Positions 25,530 to 35,028 are shown, counted from the first letter of the stretch. The stretch is DNA of 64,000 bases from Bacteroides pyogenes_A (GCF_048595595.1 NZ_CP184347.1), one strand, 5' to 3'. Notes: generated from the letters alone by a model not told the origin. Made by a program: numbers and translations.

Positions 25530-26324
25530 TTATTTTAAGATATTAACCAACAAACTCGCCACCGACACCAAAATCGAGGTAGCGGAGAACCACAGGCTCG
25601 TGCTCGTTCCGATATCCGAACTCTTCGCCTTCGCCTTGTTCGGCGTCACATATACGATGTCATTCTGTTGCAAGTAATAATACGGTGACAGTATCGTCTC
25701 CGCCCTGTTCAGGTCGAGCGTGACAATCTCCCGCCTTCCTCCGGCGTCTTCCCGTATCAGCTTCACGTTGTCGCGCTTTCCGTACACCGTCATATCCCCT
25801 GCCATCGCGAGCGCCTCCAGCAAGTTCACCTTTTCGTTGTTGATAGTAAAAGTCCCCGGACGAGCCACCTCCCCGATCACCGAGATCTTGTAGTTCACCA
25901 TCCTCACCGTCACGATCGGCTCCTCCTTCATGTACGGCTTCAGCCGGTCTACAATCATCCGTTCCGTCTCCTTCTTCGTCATGCCCCCTACGTACAGTTC
26001 GCCCAACACCGGGAAATTTATTTTCCCCTCATTGTCCACCAAATACTGCTGCAACACCGGCTGCGTAGTCGTATAACTCAGGTTCGCGTTCGACTGTGTC
26101 GCCACCGTCAAGTTGAAAGGCGCGGCCAGTTCCGGGCTCGTACACGACACCACGATGGTAAGCAAATCCTTCGGCATGATCTTCGCGTCGTACATCTCCT
26201 CCCCCTGCGCTTCGGGGTCCAACGCCTCCGCATTTTGCAGGTAAGGCACTTTCTTGTACGAGTGGCAGGCTGTGAACAACACCAGCATCAACAAGCCGCA
26301 TAAGGTTCGGTTTACTGTCTTCAT
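25530..26324 (-). CDS. wza: Wza-type outer-membrane polysaccharide export lipoprotein
   Basis: This 264-residue lipoprotein has a signal ending LMLVLFTAC, a Poly_export (PES) domain (about 45-135, with KIMPKDLLTIVVSC) and an SLBB domain (about 140-220, VIGEVARPGTFTI). It would form the outer-membrane and periplasmic channel partner of Wzc. A C-terminal helix (about 235-262) matches the amphipathic barrel-forming helix of the family. It has its own promoter about 117 bp upstream, apart from the glycosyltransferase operon. Confidence 0.94.
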   Translation of the reverse strand: MKTVNRTLCGLLMLVLFTACHSYKKVPYLQNAEALDPEAQGEEMYDAKIMPKDLLTIVVSCTSPELAAPFNLTVATQSNANLSYTTTQPVLQQYLVDNEGKINFPVLGELYVGGMTKKETERMIVDRLKPYMKEEPIVTVRMVNYKISVIGEVARPGTFTINNEKVNLLEALAMAGDMTVYGKRDNVKLIREDAGGRREIVTLDLNRAETILSPYYYLQQNDIVYVTPNKAKAKSSDIGTSTSLWFSATSILVSVASLLVNILK

Positions 26325-26440
26325 ATTTGATTCAAATTATCAATTTATATTAAATTCTATTTCACCCTTTAGTTTTTGCATATCACCGCAGCCATCGGAA
26401 GACGGAGAGCTACCGCTTTACACGATCATTTTACCAGGCG

Positions 26441-26471
26441 CAAATATACTAATAAATGCCATATTGCCAAA
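26441..26471 (-). promoter_or_regulatory. Consensus promoter for wza-wzc
   Basis: On the minus strand TTTG (26468-26471), a 19-bp spacer and TATATTTG (26441-26448) match the Bacteroides consensus exactly. The RNA would start near 26435, leaving a leader of about 110 nt. Confidence 0.8.
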
Positions 26472-26519
26472 GGAGGGGATTAGAAAATAGTATTCTTAAT
26501 TACCGATTCCGGATCCTCG

Positions 26520-26645
26520 AAAAGAATGAGCGTAAACATCCAGAAGGGAATCAGGATGCCGAATAAGGCTTACTTCTCGCAAAAACTCTTATAGTCAACC
26601 GGATTGCTGCCTTTGATAAGCAGCTAAAAATTCTTCTTTACTCAT
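26520..26645 (-). pseudogene. Possible remnant of an IS66-type accessory ORF
   Basis: Reading from ATG 26645 gives MSKEEFLAAYQRQQSG then a stop. Later pieces in other frames read YKSFCEK and PYSAS. The opening resembles the small first ORF of Bacteroides IS66-type elements, broken by frameshifts. The stretch is short, so the call is tentative. It lies in the gap between the cupin gene and wza, at the edge of the AT-rich cassette; the rest of 26472-26698 shows nothing clear. Confidence 0.3.
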
Positions 26646-26698
26646 TATATGTCTTATTGTCTTTTTTTAAACGCAAAGTAGCAGAAGAATTCTCGCCT

Positions 26699-27166
26699 TC
26701 ACAATGTGTATTTTATCGGATGATTAGCTCCTACGGAACTGACATCACCAGAAAGCGCCTGGGAATTACTTTCCTTATAAGTCTCAAAGCTCTCACTTCC
26801 ATCCTCACCATACTTACCATCCTTTGCATCATAGATGACTGATGGCTCAAGCACTTCTACAGTATGCCAAACATTAGCAGGAACAACACAACCGAAATTA
26901 CCAACAGAAGGATCTAGATGAATACGCTCTGTCTCATTGCCTTTTTCGTCATATAGTACTTCTATGAGTCTACCACTAAGCAGAATTACAGTCTCATTAC
27001 TTCTAGGATGACGATGAATGGGTACTTCAGTTCCAGGAATCAAGGCATTGAGCATACGCTGACCTCCATCATTCACTGATGTACGAAGATCATAGTTCAT
27101 TCGTTTACGTTCGCTTGCTTCTGCCTTAATAAAAAGAGAATCAAGTAGTTCTTTGTTGATCTCCAT
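26699..27166 (-). CDS. WbuC-family cupin protein
   Basis: This 155-residue single-domain cupin has the metal-binding pattern IHRHPRSNETVILLSGRLIEV (His pair and Glu, about residues 51-71) and the second motif FGCVVPANVWHTVEV. WbuC-type cupins sit in O-antigen and capsule loci; their chemistry is not established, with sugar isomerisation or metal-dependent modification suggested. It is the last gene of the glycosyltransferase operon, 92 bp after the PIG-L gene. The C-terminal 25 residues (SNSQALSGDVSSVGANHPIKYTL) look unstructured. Confidence 0.8.
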   Translation of the reverse strand: MEINKELLDSLFIKAEASERKRMNYDLRTSVNDGGQRMLNALIPGTEVPIHRHPRSNETVILLSGRLIEVLYDEKGNETERIHLDPSVGNFGCVVPANVWHTVEVLEPSVIYDAKDGKYGEDGSESFETYKESNSQALSGDVSSVGANHPIKYTL

Positions 27167-27258
27167 AGTTGTATCTTGATTTATCAGTTTTTTGTAGCCA
27201 AGATTAAGATATAAAATGAAAGGTATCGTTCATTCACTTTGTGGCAAAAAACAGAAAT

Positions 27259-27936
27259 TCAATAAGCTCGCAAAACAACCTCAAATGCCTCTGAGTAGTT
27301 TTGTCTCCATTGGCCTCCACGCATGGCCGCAAGTCCTGTGATATATTCTGCTGAACGAGGATGTGGATATGAACGCATTACACCACGATACATAGAGAGA
27401 GCCTGAATCTTAGCATTAATACCTTCCTTGCCAACTTCAACATAGCAGTTAGGATTGAAGGTCACCATAGCGTTGTTGATCTTCCATTCTGTGCATGAAG
27501 GAACCTCCATGTACCAGAACTCCTTCACACGCTTCACCTCGGTACGACGCTGAAATAAACGGATTGCCTCCTGACATGCCATTGATGTCTGCAGATGATC
27601 ATTGTTGGTATCTGCAGGATGATGAGTGATGATAACATCTGGCTCACTCTCCTGGATAGCCGACTCAATGAACTGAACCAACTTGAGGTGAGGAACAGTA
27701 TTCATCTCAATATTGGGGAAAGTACCCTCATAAATCTTGTTTACACCGAGAAACTTGTTGGAAGCATTGGTATCATCTTCCAACTCATTATCTTCAGGAC
27801 GAAATGCACGAGCTTTAGCCTCTGTGCACATGATGCACACATCAACTTGATGACCTTCTCGTGTCCATTTCCACATAGACGCACCTGCGCCTAAAGTCTC
27901 ATCATCTGGATGAGCTACTACAAGCAAATATTTCAT
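27259..27936 (-). CDS. PIG-L family deacetylase
   Basis: This 225-residue zinc-dependent deacetylase of the LmbE/PIG-L family removes N-acetyl groups from GlcNAc-like sugars. The metal motif AHPDDE is at residues 8-13 (LLVVAHPDDETLGAGA), the second ligand region is THHPADTNNDHLQTS (about 104-118). In this operon it could deacetylate a lipid-linked or nucleotide-linked amino sugar, which would expose an amine for the acyltransferase nearby or leave a zwitterionic charge. The substrate is inferred from context only. It lies 11 bp after the sugar transferase gene. Confidence 0.9.
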   Translation of the reverse strand: MKYLLVVAHPDDETLGAGASMWKWTREGHQVDVCIMCTEAKARAFRPEDNELEDDTNASNKFLGVNKIYEGTFPNIEMNTVPHLKLVQFIESAIQESEPDVIITHHPADTNNDHLQTSMACQEAIRLFQRRTEVKRVKEFWYMEVPSCTEWKINNAMVTFNPNCYVEVGKEGINAKIQALSMYRGVMRSYPHPRSAEYITGLAAMRGGQWRQNYSEAFEVVLRAY

Positions 27937-27947
27937 AGATGTTATTT

Positions 27948-28601
27948 TTATACAGTTTTTGAATATTCTACGAGTTTATCATGCATCCACTGAGGATACT
28001 TTCCACATGCAGTATGCAGAATAGCAAGAACAGTCCAAATAATGAGTCTAATATCCCACCAGAAGCCCGCATGCTTCACGTAATACACATCCAGCTTCAA
28101 ACGAATAGGTAATACCTTCTCATTATACTTCTCTTCATCCGGGAACTGATCACCATAAACGTAATCCCAAAGGCTTGACTGAGAGGTCAAACCACATGGG
28201 ACCGTAGCAGCAATTGCATTCTCACCACCGCGGGTGATATCAACCTGATCGACAGCAGCTGGACGAGGCCCTACAATAGACATCGTACCATTGAGGATAT
28301 TCATGAGTTGAGGAAGCTCATCAATCTTCAAACGACGCATGATTTTTCCCCACCAGAAAATGCGATCTTGATCAGGACGAAGTGATGCTTCATTTGCTCC
28401 TCGATCAACACGCATGGAACGGAACTTCCACATCTTGAACTGTTTGTTATCTTTGCCTACACGATTGGCGAAGTAGAACAGCGGTCCCGGGTCACTCAAC
28501 TCGGTCAGGATGATGCTCACAATCCAGATAGGACTGGTACCCACAATGCCCAAGAAGGCGCAAATAACGTCGAACAGACGCTTAAAAAATTTGTATGCCA
28601 C
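27948..28601 (-). CDS. Initiating sugar transferase (phosphoglycosyl transferase)
   Basis: This 217-residue monotopic phosphoglycosyl transferase resembles PglC. It would move a sugar phosphate from UDP-sugar to undecaprenyl phosphate, the first step of repeat-unit assembly. It has one N-terminal membrane helix (about 12-33, with a helix-breaking SP), then the family core: WKFRSM, the Asp-Glu catalytic pair in LKIDELPQL, and SIVGPRP. A second hydrophobic stretch sits near the C-terminus (LIIWTVLAILHTAC). Preceding it is a 176-bp gap without visible genes. Confidence 0.93.
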   Translation of the reverse strand: MAYKFFKRLFDVICAFLGIVGTSPIWIVSIILTELSDPGPLFYFANRVGKDNKQFKMWKFRSMRVDRGANEASLRPDQDRIFWWGKIMRRLKIDELPQLMNILNGTMSIVGPRPAAVDQVDITRGGENAIAATVPCGLTSQSSLWDYVYGDQFPDEEKYNEKVLPIRLKLDVYYVKHAGFWWDIRLIIWTVLAILHTACGKYPQWMHDKLVEYSKTV

Positions 28602-28777
28602 AATGATTATAGTTTTATTTAAAATTCTTGCGAACAGTCCTTCAGTCTCGGAAGCACTCTCTTTATCAAATTTGCAGTTGTCTAAAAAATTGGGACTATT
28701 ATAGTTTTTTCTGTTCCATAATCATTAAGCAGTTATTTTATTAACATCATAGAACTCGCTGACATAGAAAATATTAT

Positions 28778-29377
28778 TTACCTACATGTTTCTATATAGT
28801 GTTCTCTTACAGGAATTTCACGTACAACTTTGGCTGGACGCCCCACCACTACAGTCCATGCAGGCACGTCCTTTACCACCATACTTCCGGCACCCACAAT
28901 GGCCCCCTCGCCCACAGTCACTCCGGGCATCACAAAGCTCTCCATACCAATCAGGCAACCCTTCTTCAGCACAATAGGCTTGATAGTGTAACCCAACTGC
29001 ATGTAGTCATCGCCCACACAATAGTCAGAAAAGTCGCGCTGGTGACATAGCAAACGGCTACCGCTGGCAATACTAACATTGTCCTCCAGCGTGATCATAT
29101 CCGCATGACCCAAATCAACACGAACATATTCACCGATGAAGCAACCCTTACCTACCTTACAGCCTAGGCGCTTCAAAATCCAAGGACGCAAGCCACGGGG
29201 ATTGACCGGCTGGAGAATAGGCCAATCCATCACCTTTTCCAGACGTTTCTTATACATATTGCCAAATACCTTTCCAAAGAGTTTTCCTACTGTTACATCA
29301 CCATAAGCTTCCTCTGAGTAATTAAATCCAAGCACTCGAAGCAATTTGAAAGTAGTACTTAATTTCTTCATACTCAT
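28778..29377 (-). CDS. Hexapeptide-repeat acyltransferase
   Basis: The product is about 199 residues with a left-handed beta-helix: repeats such as LEDNVSIASGSRLLC, GCLIGMESFVMPGVTVG and EGAIVGAGSMVVKDVP. The C-terminal VVGRPAKVVREIP is the usual cap of the serine O-acetyltransferase/WcaF group. It probably O- or N-acetylates a capsule sugar. I start at 29377 (MSMKKLSTTFKLL), because the longer frame overlaps the upstream glycosyltransferase gene by 56 bp. ATG 29371 is equally possible. Confidence 0.87.
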   Translation of the reverse strand: MSMKKLSTTFKLLRVLGFNYSEEAYGDVTVGKLFGKVFGNMYKKRLEKVMDWPILQPVNPRGLRPWILKRLGCKVGKGCFIGEYVRVDLGHADMITLEDNVSIASGSRLLCHQRDFSDYCVGDDYMQLGYTIKPIVLKKGCLIGMESFVMPGVTVGEGAIVGAGSMVVKDVPAWTVVVGRPAKVVREIPVREHYIETCR

Positions 29378-29378
29378 A

Positions 29379-30203
29379 TTATTTTGCTGATTTATAATTC
29401 CATATCTTCTTAAATGCAAATTCTCGCATGCCATTAGGCATAAGTCTTGCTACAATGCGGATTGCTGAGTTCTTAATTAGGTCTCCTAACGAATAGAACC
29501 CCAATGTGTAGAACTCCTTAAGATACTTCAATTCGTTCTTTAGATAACTGAAACCAGCGCGTCTGTTCAACTGTGCCTGTGTAGTACGAACATCGTAAAG
29601 GGATTCCTGTACGTTATAGAACCTAGCCCCCTTCAAGATCATTCGTACCCATAGGTTGTAGTCTTCGTAATACTGACGATGCATATAGTTGCCAGCCTCC
29701 AAGACAGCAGACTTACGCATGAATACCGCAGCATGGCAAACAGGGGAACGCTTATGTGCTAACTTTACAATATCATCATGATGTTCTGGACGGGTCTTTA
29801 CAGCAATGATATTATCCTTCTCATTCAAGAAAAGTGTTGACCAGCAGCTGACAACATCATAGCCCTCTTCAATTTTTGCCAATTGAGTGGCAAAGCGATG
29901 AGTCGGAATGATATCATCTGTATCCATACGAGCCAAGATGTCATACTTTGCTGCAAGAACACCATTACGGAGAGCTAAACCTAAGCCAAGGTTAGTCTCG
30001 TTTTTTACGATGTTAAAAATAGGATGTTTGCGGCTATAGTCATCGATAATCGCATAAAGCTCGGGTGTAAGCGGTCCATCCTCCACCAATACAATCTCAG
30101 CAGGTTGTATGGTTTGTGCAAAAACACTATCTAGCGCCTCACGGAACCAAAGCAGATTCTCCTTGCGATAAATAGATATAAGGACTGAAAAGTCTTTCGT
30201 CAT
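29379..30203 (-). CDS. Family 2 glycosyltransferase
   Basis: This 274-residue cytoplasmic GT-A enzyme resembles the AmsE/WcaA group. It has the opening FSVLISIYRKENLLWFREALDS, the nucleotide-binding IVLVEDG, ARMDTDD as the DxD metal site (about residues 94-100), and EDYNLWVRM as the acceptor-side acidic motif. There are no membrane helices apart from a weakly hydrophobic tail. It should add one sugar to the lipid-linked repeat unit. It lies 20 bp after the preceding gene. Base composition rises here compared with the AT-rich genes upstream. Confidence 0.92.
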   Translation of the reverse strand: MTKDFSVLISIYRKENLLWFREALDSVFAQTIQPAEIVLVEDGPLTPELYAIIDDYSRKHPIFNIVKNETNLGLGLALRNGVLAAKYDILARMDTDDIIPTHRFATQLAKIEEGYDVVSCWSTLFLNEKDNIIAVKTRPEHHDDIVKLAHKRSPVCHAAVFMRKSAVLEAGNYMHRQYYEDYNLWVRMILKGARFYNVQESLYDVRTTQAQLNRRAGFSYLKNELKYLKEFYTLGFYSLGDLIKNSAIRIVARLMPNGMREFAFKKIWNYKSAK

Positions 30204-30223
30204 ATTTATTTAAACAATATTGA

Positions 30224-31261
30224 TTATCTGAAAATGGAGGTTAGTTCTTGTTTCGATTTTACTTTTGATAGTCCCCAGTAATATTCAACTATATCTTTTT
30301 GACTCTGCGTTATTAACTCTGAGTATTCCGTAAATTTCTCCTCGACTAAACTTCTGTGATGCAATTGACTCGCCGTTAGCTCATCATCCATCCTCTCTGC
30401 GGCTATAGCTTGCTCATAACCCTCCTTGAATGTTATTTTCTGTTTGTATACGAAATGCGGTTTGTTTAGATATAAACAGTATCCAATATGCGTTCCAGCC
30501 TCATTTGACATTGTCATATCAGCAAGTTCAATGAATGTTCTTTGCCTATTTAAAAAATTTATATCATTCTTGTGACCTGAGCAGACTATCCTATAACCCC
30601 TATCTTCATAGTGCTGACATAATTCCGGTTTTTCTAAAATATCTTTCCAGTAGAGACTTATCATAATCGTATTATAACCATGGATTTCTCGAATCTCTTC
30701 AATTTTGGAACACAGCTCATCGTTATCATAGTCTGTAGTCATGTTTTCAATTGAATGAGTAGGGAACACGAGTAATGTCTTACCTAGCTTTTGCTTTAAC
30801 TTTAAAAAGGCAGTATCATCTAGCAACTTTTCTGCATATGCAATATATGGTCCTATTTCTATAATCTCGCTGTCACATATCAACCCAGACTCTTTCAAAA
30901 CATTTGATCTAAATTCGCCAAAAGTTACAATTTTATCGACATCATACATATACGATAATTTTGCAACGTACTTCCCAAAAAAGAGTCCATGTTCAACATA
31001 GCTGTTTAAAAAAAGATGTCTTCTATTAATTTTCATCATATTTTTCAGCGTATACGCTAATCCGTACAGATTATTTTCAGGAAATGAATCTACATACATA
31101 CAGGGTATCGGTACGCTTAGATTTTTATAATCAAACAGCGAAATAGAACCTCGCTCCATGTGCTCTTTTAGAACCTTATTATAGCGAATATCATTTAATA
31201 AAGCATTAACCTTAAGTAATGTTTTTGAATCTCTAAATATTTTTTTTAATATTGTTTTCAT
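30224..31261 (-). CDS. Probable GT-B-like glycosyltransferase of unknown specificity
   Basis: I do not recognise a named family. The 345-residue protein has no membrane helices. It contains a beta-alpha pattern compatible with a GT-B fold; the segment DMTMSNEAGTHIGYCLYLNKPHFVY is like the C-terminal donor-site region of surface-polysaccharide transferases in which a Thr/Ser-Asn precedes a G(T/S)HI motif. It overlaps the wzy stop by 4 bp, so it is translationally coupled to it. Composition is very AT-rich, as in its neighbours. The location between wzy and GT2 genes supports a role in repeat-unit synthesis. Confidence 0.6.
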   Translation of the reverse strand: MKTILKKIFRDSKTLLKVNALLNDIRYNKVLKEHMERGSISLFDYKNLSVPIPCMYVDSFPENNLYGLAYTLKNMMKINRRHLFLNSYVEHGLFFGKYVAKLSYMYDVDKIVTFGEFRSNVLKESGLICDSEIIEIGPYIAYAEKLLDDTAFLKLKQKLGKTLLVFPTHSIENMTTDYDNDELCSKIEEIREIHGYNTIMISLYWKDILEKPELCQHYEDRGYRIVCSGHKNDINFLNRQRTFIELADMTMSNEAGTHIGYCLYLNKPHFVYKQKITFKEGYEQAIAAERMDDELTASQLHHRSLVEEKFTEYSELITQSQKDIVEYYWGLSKVKSKQELTSIFR

Positions 31262-32544
31262 GCTCTAATTATATTATCATTATTATCCTTCTGTAGCCAC
31301 AACATATGTCCTATAAATAACATCATGGCTAAGAATGGGAACTGAAACATCATTTGACCAATCTTGAATGAATGCATTAAAAAATAGATTAATGCAATGC
31401 TGGCGATCCTTACTTGCATATTTTTGCAGCAAATAAGTTTTACGACTCCAGTTATGAAAGATATTTGAAAAGCACAATTCAAGATAAAAGATACCAGACC
31501 TATATCGGTAGCATGTGGGTTAAAAGCGTAAATAAGAATACCCGTACCCAAGAACGACTGTGGAGAATACATATACTCTATAATACCCGTACTTGTATCA
31601 TATGAAATATTACCCGACTGCATCTTTGAACTCACAATCTCAAGACCAATTGTCTCAACAAGGTTTTGAAAATTTAAGGCTACATAAATAATGACAAAGA
31701 TACTCGCTACGTAAATTAGAGTCCGACTATTCCTCTTCATTTTTTTATGCTTTATTAAACAATATATAATAAGACATAATGCAATGAAAATTATATTCGT
31801 TACTGAACTTGCTAGTAGAGAAGATGATATAAATAGAATGATATACATGAGCTTATTCCTTGAACCAGCTAATATCAGGAATAGTGAAGGAGTCACTAAG
31901 AACGTTGAAAGATGTGGTTCGTGACACAACCCACAAAAGGTTCCAAATTGACCAAAGAAATTAACTCCACGGAACTTCTCAAGTATAAAAACTAAATACA
32001 GCGGATGATAAACATTTGAAGCTTCAATGGAATTATTACCCTCAAACAGCTGATATTTTGTGGGATCGACAGGGTTCGTATATGGCGAGATCACACCAAG
32101 TAACGATAAAACAAAAACTATACATGATGCAATAACAGTATATTTACCAATCAAAACGTAAGGTGCAATTACATATTCTGAATCAGAAAAATGATCATAT
32201 CCGAATGTAAGTAGTTTCCAGAATGTCACTAATATCAGAATTAACGAACCAGCGAGTATAGCTGTAGACGCAGTATTTGTCACTAAGGATATTAAAATCT
32301 GGCTAAATAGAAGAACTATAAACAAATAAAAGCAAACCACGAAGGGGGACGTTCCTATTAGCTTGATATTAAATCCCTTATTCAATGTTAGAAACAATAT
32401 ATTGAGAACAAGAATTGTCAAAGTCTGTACTGGACGTGACACTGGAAATACCACGTCCAGCAAAACCACAAGCAAGAAAAATGTATTTAATACAACTAAA
32501 CCGCTAAACAAAGTAAAGACTTTTTTACTTTCCAACTTTTGCAT
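31258..32544 (-). CDS. wzy: Wzy-like polysaccharide polymerase
   Basis: The roughly 428-residue membrane protein has about 10-12 hydrophobic helices and a central periplasmic loop (about residues 155-200, with SPYTNPVDPTKYQLFEGNN), the general plan of O-antigen polymerases. Wzy proteins share little sequence, so the call rests on topology, the FCGLCHEPHLSTF segment found in several polymerases, and placement next to wzx. I start at ATG 32544 (MQKLESKKVF), which overlaps wzx by 20 bp; the longer frame overlaps by 47 bp. Strongly AT-rich. Confidence 0.8.
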   Translation of the reverse strand: MQKLESKKVFTLFSGLVVLNTFFLLVVLLDVVFPVSRPVQTLTILVLNILFLTLNKGFNIKLIGTSPFVVCFYLFIVLLFSQILISLVTNTASTAILAGSLILILVTFWKLLTFGYDHFSDSEYVIAPYVLIGKYTVIASCIVFVLSLLGVISPYTNPVDPTKYQLFEGNNSIEASNVYHPLYLVFILEKFRGVNFFGQFGTFCGLCHEPHLSTFLVTPSLFLILAGSRNKLMYIILFISSSLLASSVTNIIFIALCLIIYCLIKHKKMKRNSRTLIYVASIFVIIYVALNFQNLVETIGLEIVSSKMQSGNISYDTSTGIIEYMYSPQSFLGTGILIYAFNPHATDIGLVSFILNCAFQISFITGVVKLICCKNMQVRIASIALIYFLMHSFKIGQMMFQFPFLAMMLFIGHMLWLQKDNNDNIIRA

Positions 32545-33955
32545 AATTAATGAATATCTGTTTATAAACACTATGCAAGAAAATCACACACAGGACTATA
32601 TATATTATAAACGAGAAAATATAATCGGTAAAATGAATACAAAGTAGTGCCGCAATCAGCGGAATAAAGAACTGAGGATTTGTAAAACTCAACAAAAAAC
32701 GAAGTGGTAATTTCATTATGAATATATTCAGTAAAGATACTGCAATATTATAAACGACTAATGTAATTGGGAGTCCATATGATACAAAAACAATATCTGG
32801 ATTGAACCAATACACCAAATTACAGATACCGTATAGTAACATACAAGAGATTCCTCCAATAGCCATCAACGAAGTTTCCTTTTTGTTTTGAACCATATTA
32901 GTACATATAGTAAAGGTATTTGCAATGAGTAACTGGCCCAATAGTAACACCAAGAGAATATGTCTTGACTCCGAATATTCGGGTACGATATATGATAAGA
33001 ATGGAACAAACATAAATACGATAACAATTATCATGTTCGCAACAGCCATATATGTATCCTGTGTTTGCTTCATAATTTTTAGCTTTTCACCTACATCACC
33101 TACAGTGTGAAACTTGTTAAGTAGCGTTGGGTATATGAGAAAGCTAATTGAATTATTTAACAGCATAACAGCCTCTGAGATATTATATGAGAAAGAGTAC
33201 TGAGCAAACTCCTCAACCGGATAGTGACTACTCATAAAAGATTTCGCTATCAAAATAATGAAGTAGAAACTTATATTGTAAAACAGGAGTTTTAATCCTC
33301 TTGTTATAATAATAGATGATATAAACCTATCAATACACCAATTAATCTCGAATGGATTTCTTAAATAAAACAACAAAGTGACTAACCCATTTGAAATCAT
33401 CATTGCCCACATGATATTCCGCAAGAGCACCTCTTCACTACCAAATGCTAAAACTACAAACTCTGCAATACATGGTATCAAGTAAGCCCAATTAATCACT
33501 TTTAATCGATTATAGATACGATTAAGGTTAATAAATATCTGATTAATTTGCTTGAAAACAACTATTACACAAATATAATATATATAACTGTCAACCAAAT
33601 ACTTATCATTAATCTCAGGAAATATGGTTTTATAACCTAATACAAATAACGATATACATGCAGCAAAGCAAAAAACAGATATGCAAAGAGAAGAATTAAG
33701 TATAAGCAGGTTCTTTTTGTCATCCAGTTTAGTCTGCTCTGACATTATTACGATGCCCGAATAGTTTACGCCTAAATTTGTATAAGCAAAATATTGCATC
33801 AATAGTTTTAAGAATCCATAAATACCAAAGTAAAAGAGTCCAAGCTTATTTGCAATGATTATACTTATGATAAAATATACCAAATAGGTTAAGTATTTGG
33901 TGCCTACAAATCGAATTCTATCATTCTTTACCAGATCTAGTAACCGATCTATCAT
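32525..33955 (-). CDS. wzx: Wzx-type lipid-linked oligosaccharide flippase
   Basis: The 476-residue protein has 12 or so transmembrane helices spread evenly, beginning RFVGTKYLTYLVYFIISIIIANKLG, the usual opening of polysaccharide flippases of the MOP superfamily. It would turn undecaprenyl-linked repeat units to the periplasmic side for Wzy. Its 3' end overlaps wzy. The gene is among the most AT-rich in the window, in line with recent transfer of the cassette. Confidence 0.88.
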   Translation of the reverse strand: MIDRLLDLVKNDRIRFVGTKYLTYLVYFIISIIIANKLGLFYFGIYGFLKLLMQYFAYTNLGVNYSGIVIMSEQTKLDDKKNLLILNSSLCISVFCFAACISLFVLGYKTIFPEINDKYLVDSYIYYICVIVVFKQINQIFINLNRIYNRLKVINWAYLIPCIAEFVVLAFGSEEVLLRNIMWAMMISNGLVTLLFYLRNPFEINWCIDRFISSIIITRGLKLLFYNISFYFIILIAKSFMSSHYPVEEFAQYSFSYNISEAVMLLNNSISFLIYPTLLNKFHTVGDVGEKLKIMKQTQDTYMAVANMIIVIVFMFVPFLSYIVPEYSESRHILLVLLLGQLLIANTFTICTNMVQNKKETSLMAIGGISCMLLYGICNLVYWFNPDIVFVSYGLPITLVVYNIAVSLLNIFIMKLPLRFLLSFTNPQFFIPLIAALLCIHFTDYIFSFIIYIVLCVIFLHSVYKQIFINYAKVGK

Positions 33956-33965
33956 ATCGAATTAA

Positions 33966-34586
33966 TTATATTATATCCACACTAGCATAACAAGGTCTCA
34001 AAGCGAGATGGCGGTGAATACTGAAACCATTCTTATTAATACCATCTACATCATGATACTTGGCAACATAGATGCGATCGCCATTGTGATCTACATCCTC
34101 GCACCATACGAAATCATGATACCAGAGTATCTCACCATAGGCTACATAGTAGGCAAAGAAAGTGAAGACGCAAAGGATGGCAGATGGAAATTTAACACCA
34201 TTACTGATGATGTCCAAAGGCATAACAGCACGGGTGTCTTCAAGCACGTTCTTCTTGATTAGATACCATTTGTTGTCCATTCTGCGGCGAATGAAGTCCT
34301 CCGACATATACCAATCCTGATTATACAGACATGGCTCTGAAATCTCAGGATCTACGCCAAAGAAATTGCGTAGGTCTAGAATATCAAGGGTATCTGTACC
34401 ATATACAAGTATATAGTCAGAGGCACAATTTGTGAGAGTATCTTCATCATAATTCACCTCGGGTACGGAAGCCACAGCGATTGGCTCCTTACCCATCTTC
34501 TCTAGAAGCATATTCGCCTGCTTCGGACCAATTATGTTGGTCCCCATAATCTTTTCAGCTACGGATACTGGAGTTATTTTAGCCAT
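33966..34586 (-). CDS. Hypothetical protein in the polysaccharide operon
   Basis: I do not recognise this 206-residue protein. It starts MAKITPVSVAEKIMGTNIIGPKQA and appears soluble, rich in Asp, Tyr and Trp. It contains YILVYGTDTLDILDLRNFFGVDPE and a central hydrophobic stretch (VFTFFAYYVAYGEILWYHDF) that is probably buried and not a membrane helix. There is no signal peptide. It lies 2 bp from the decayed YhcH gene and 10 bp before wzx, so it is cotranscribed with sugar-synthesis genes. A role in nonulosonate-like sugar metabolism or glycan modification can only be guessed. Confidence 0.6.
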   Translation of the reverse strand: MAKITPVSVAEKIMGTNIIGPKQANMLLEKMGKEPIAVASVPEVNYDEDTLTNCASDYILVYGTDTLDILDLRNFFGVDPEISEPCLYNQDWYMSEDFIRRRMDNKWYLIKKNVLEDTRAVMPLDIISNGVKFPSAILCVFTFFAYYVAYGEILWYHDFVWCEDVDHNGDRIYVAKYHDVDGINKNGFSIHRHLALRPCYASVDII

Positions 34587-34588
34587 GA

Positions 34589-35019
34589 TTATATTTCGAT
34601 TTTTATTGTTATCTTCTTAATCAATTCAGGCGCGCCAACACATAATTGTGGTATGTGAGCATCTTGAGGGCACACCAACAGGAAGTACCCGTTTCCAACT
34701 ACGTAATCGGTAGTGTTTTTCTTTGAATATGTGTAGAAGGCGATACCCACTCTTTGGTAGATACTCAATCTTCTTGTCTGTCCACTCCAATGGCACGCAA
34801 TAGATTTTCTCCACACCCTTAATAGGATAATGAATATCGAAGTGCTGAACATGTACCTCAAAGTCATTCTCGTTTACTGTTTTGGTGCTGTACACACAAA
34901 CGATAGCCTTTACGTTATCATTGATTTGATATACGCCATTCTCAATACTTCAGGACAGCAGCGATATCCTCAGACAAACCAAAATACTCCTATATGTTAT
35001 CTATTTTATTGTAAACCAT
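34589..35019 (-). pseudogene. Decayed YhcH/YjgK/YiaL (NanQ-like) cupin
   Basis: Translation in three frames rebuilds one family member. From ATG 35019, MVYNKIDNI is followed by a TAG stop, then EYFGLSEDIAAVLKY, a one-base shift, ENGVYQINDNVKAIV and FEVHVQHFDIHYPIKGVEKI. A second shift lies near PKSG, then AFYTYSKKNTTDYVVGNG, CPQDAHIPQLCVGAPE and KKITIKIEI. The EVHxxxxDIxYxIxG and PxDAHxPxL motifs are those of the YhcH/NanQ group, which includes sialic-acid anomerase. One stop and two shifts mean that it is not functional as read. Confidence 0.75.
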
Positions 35020-35028
35020 ATCTTGTTG

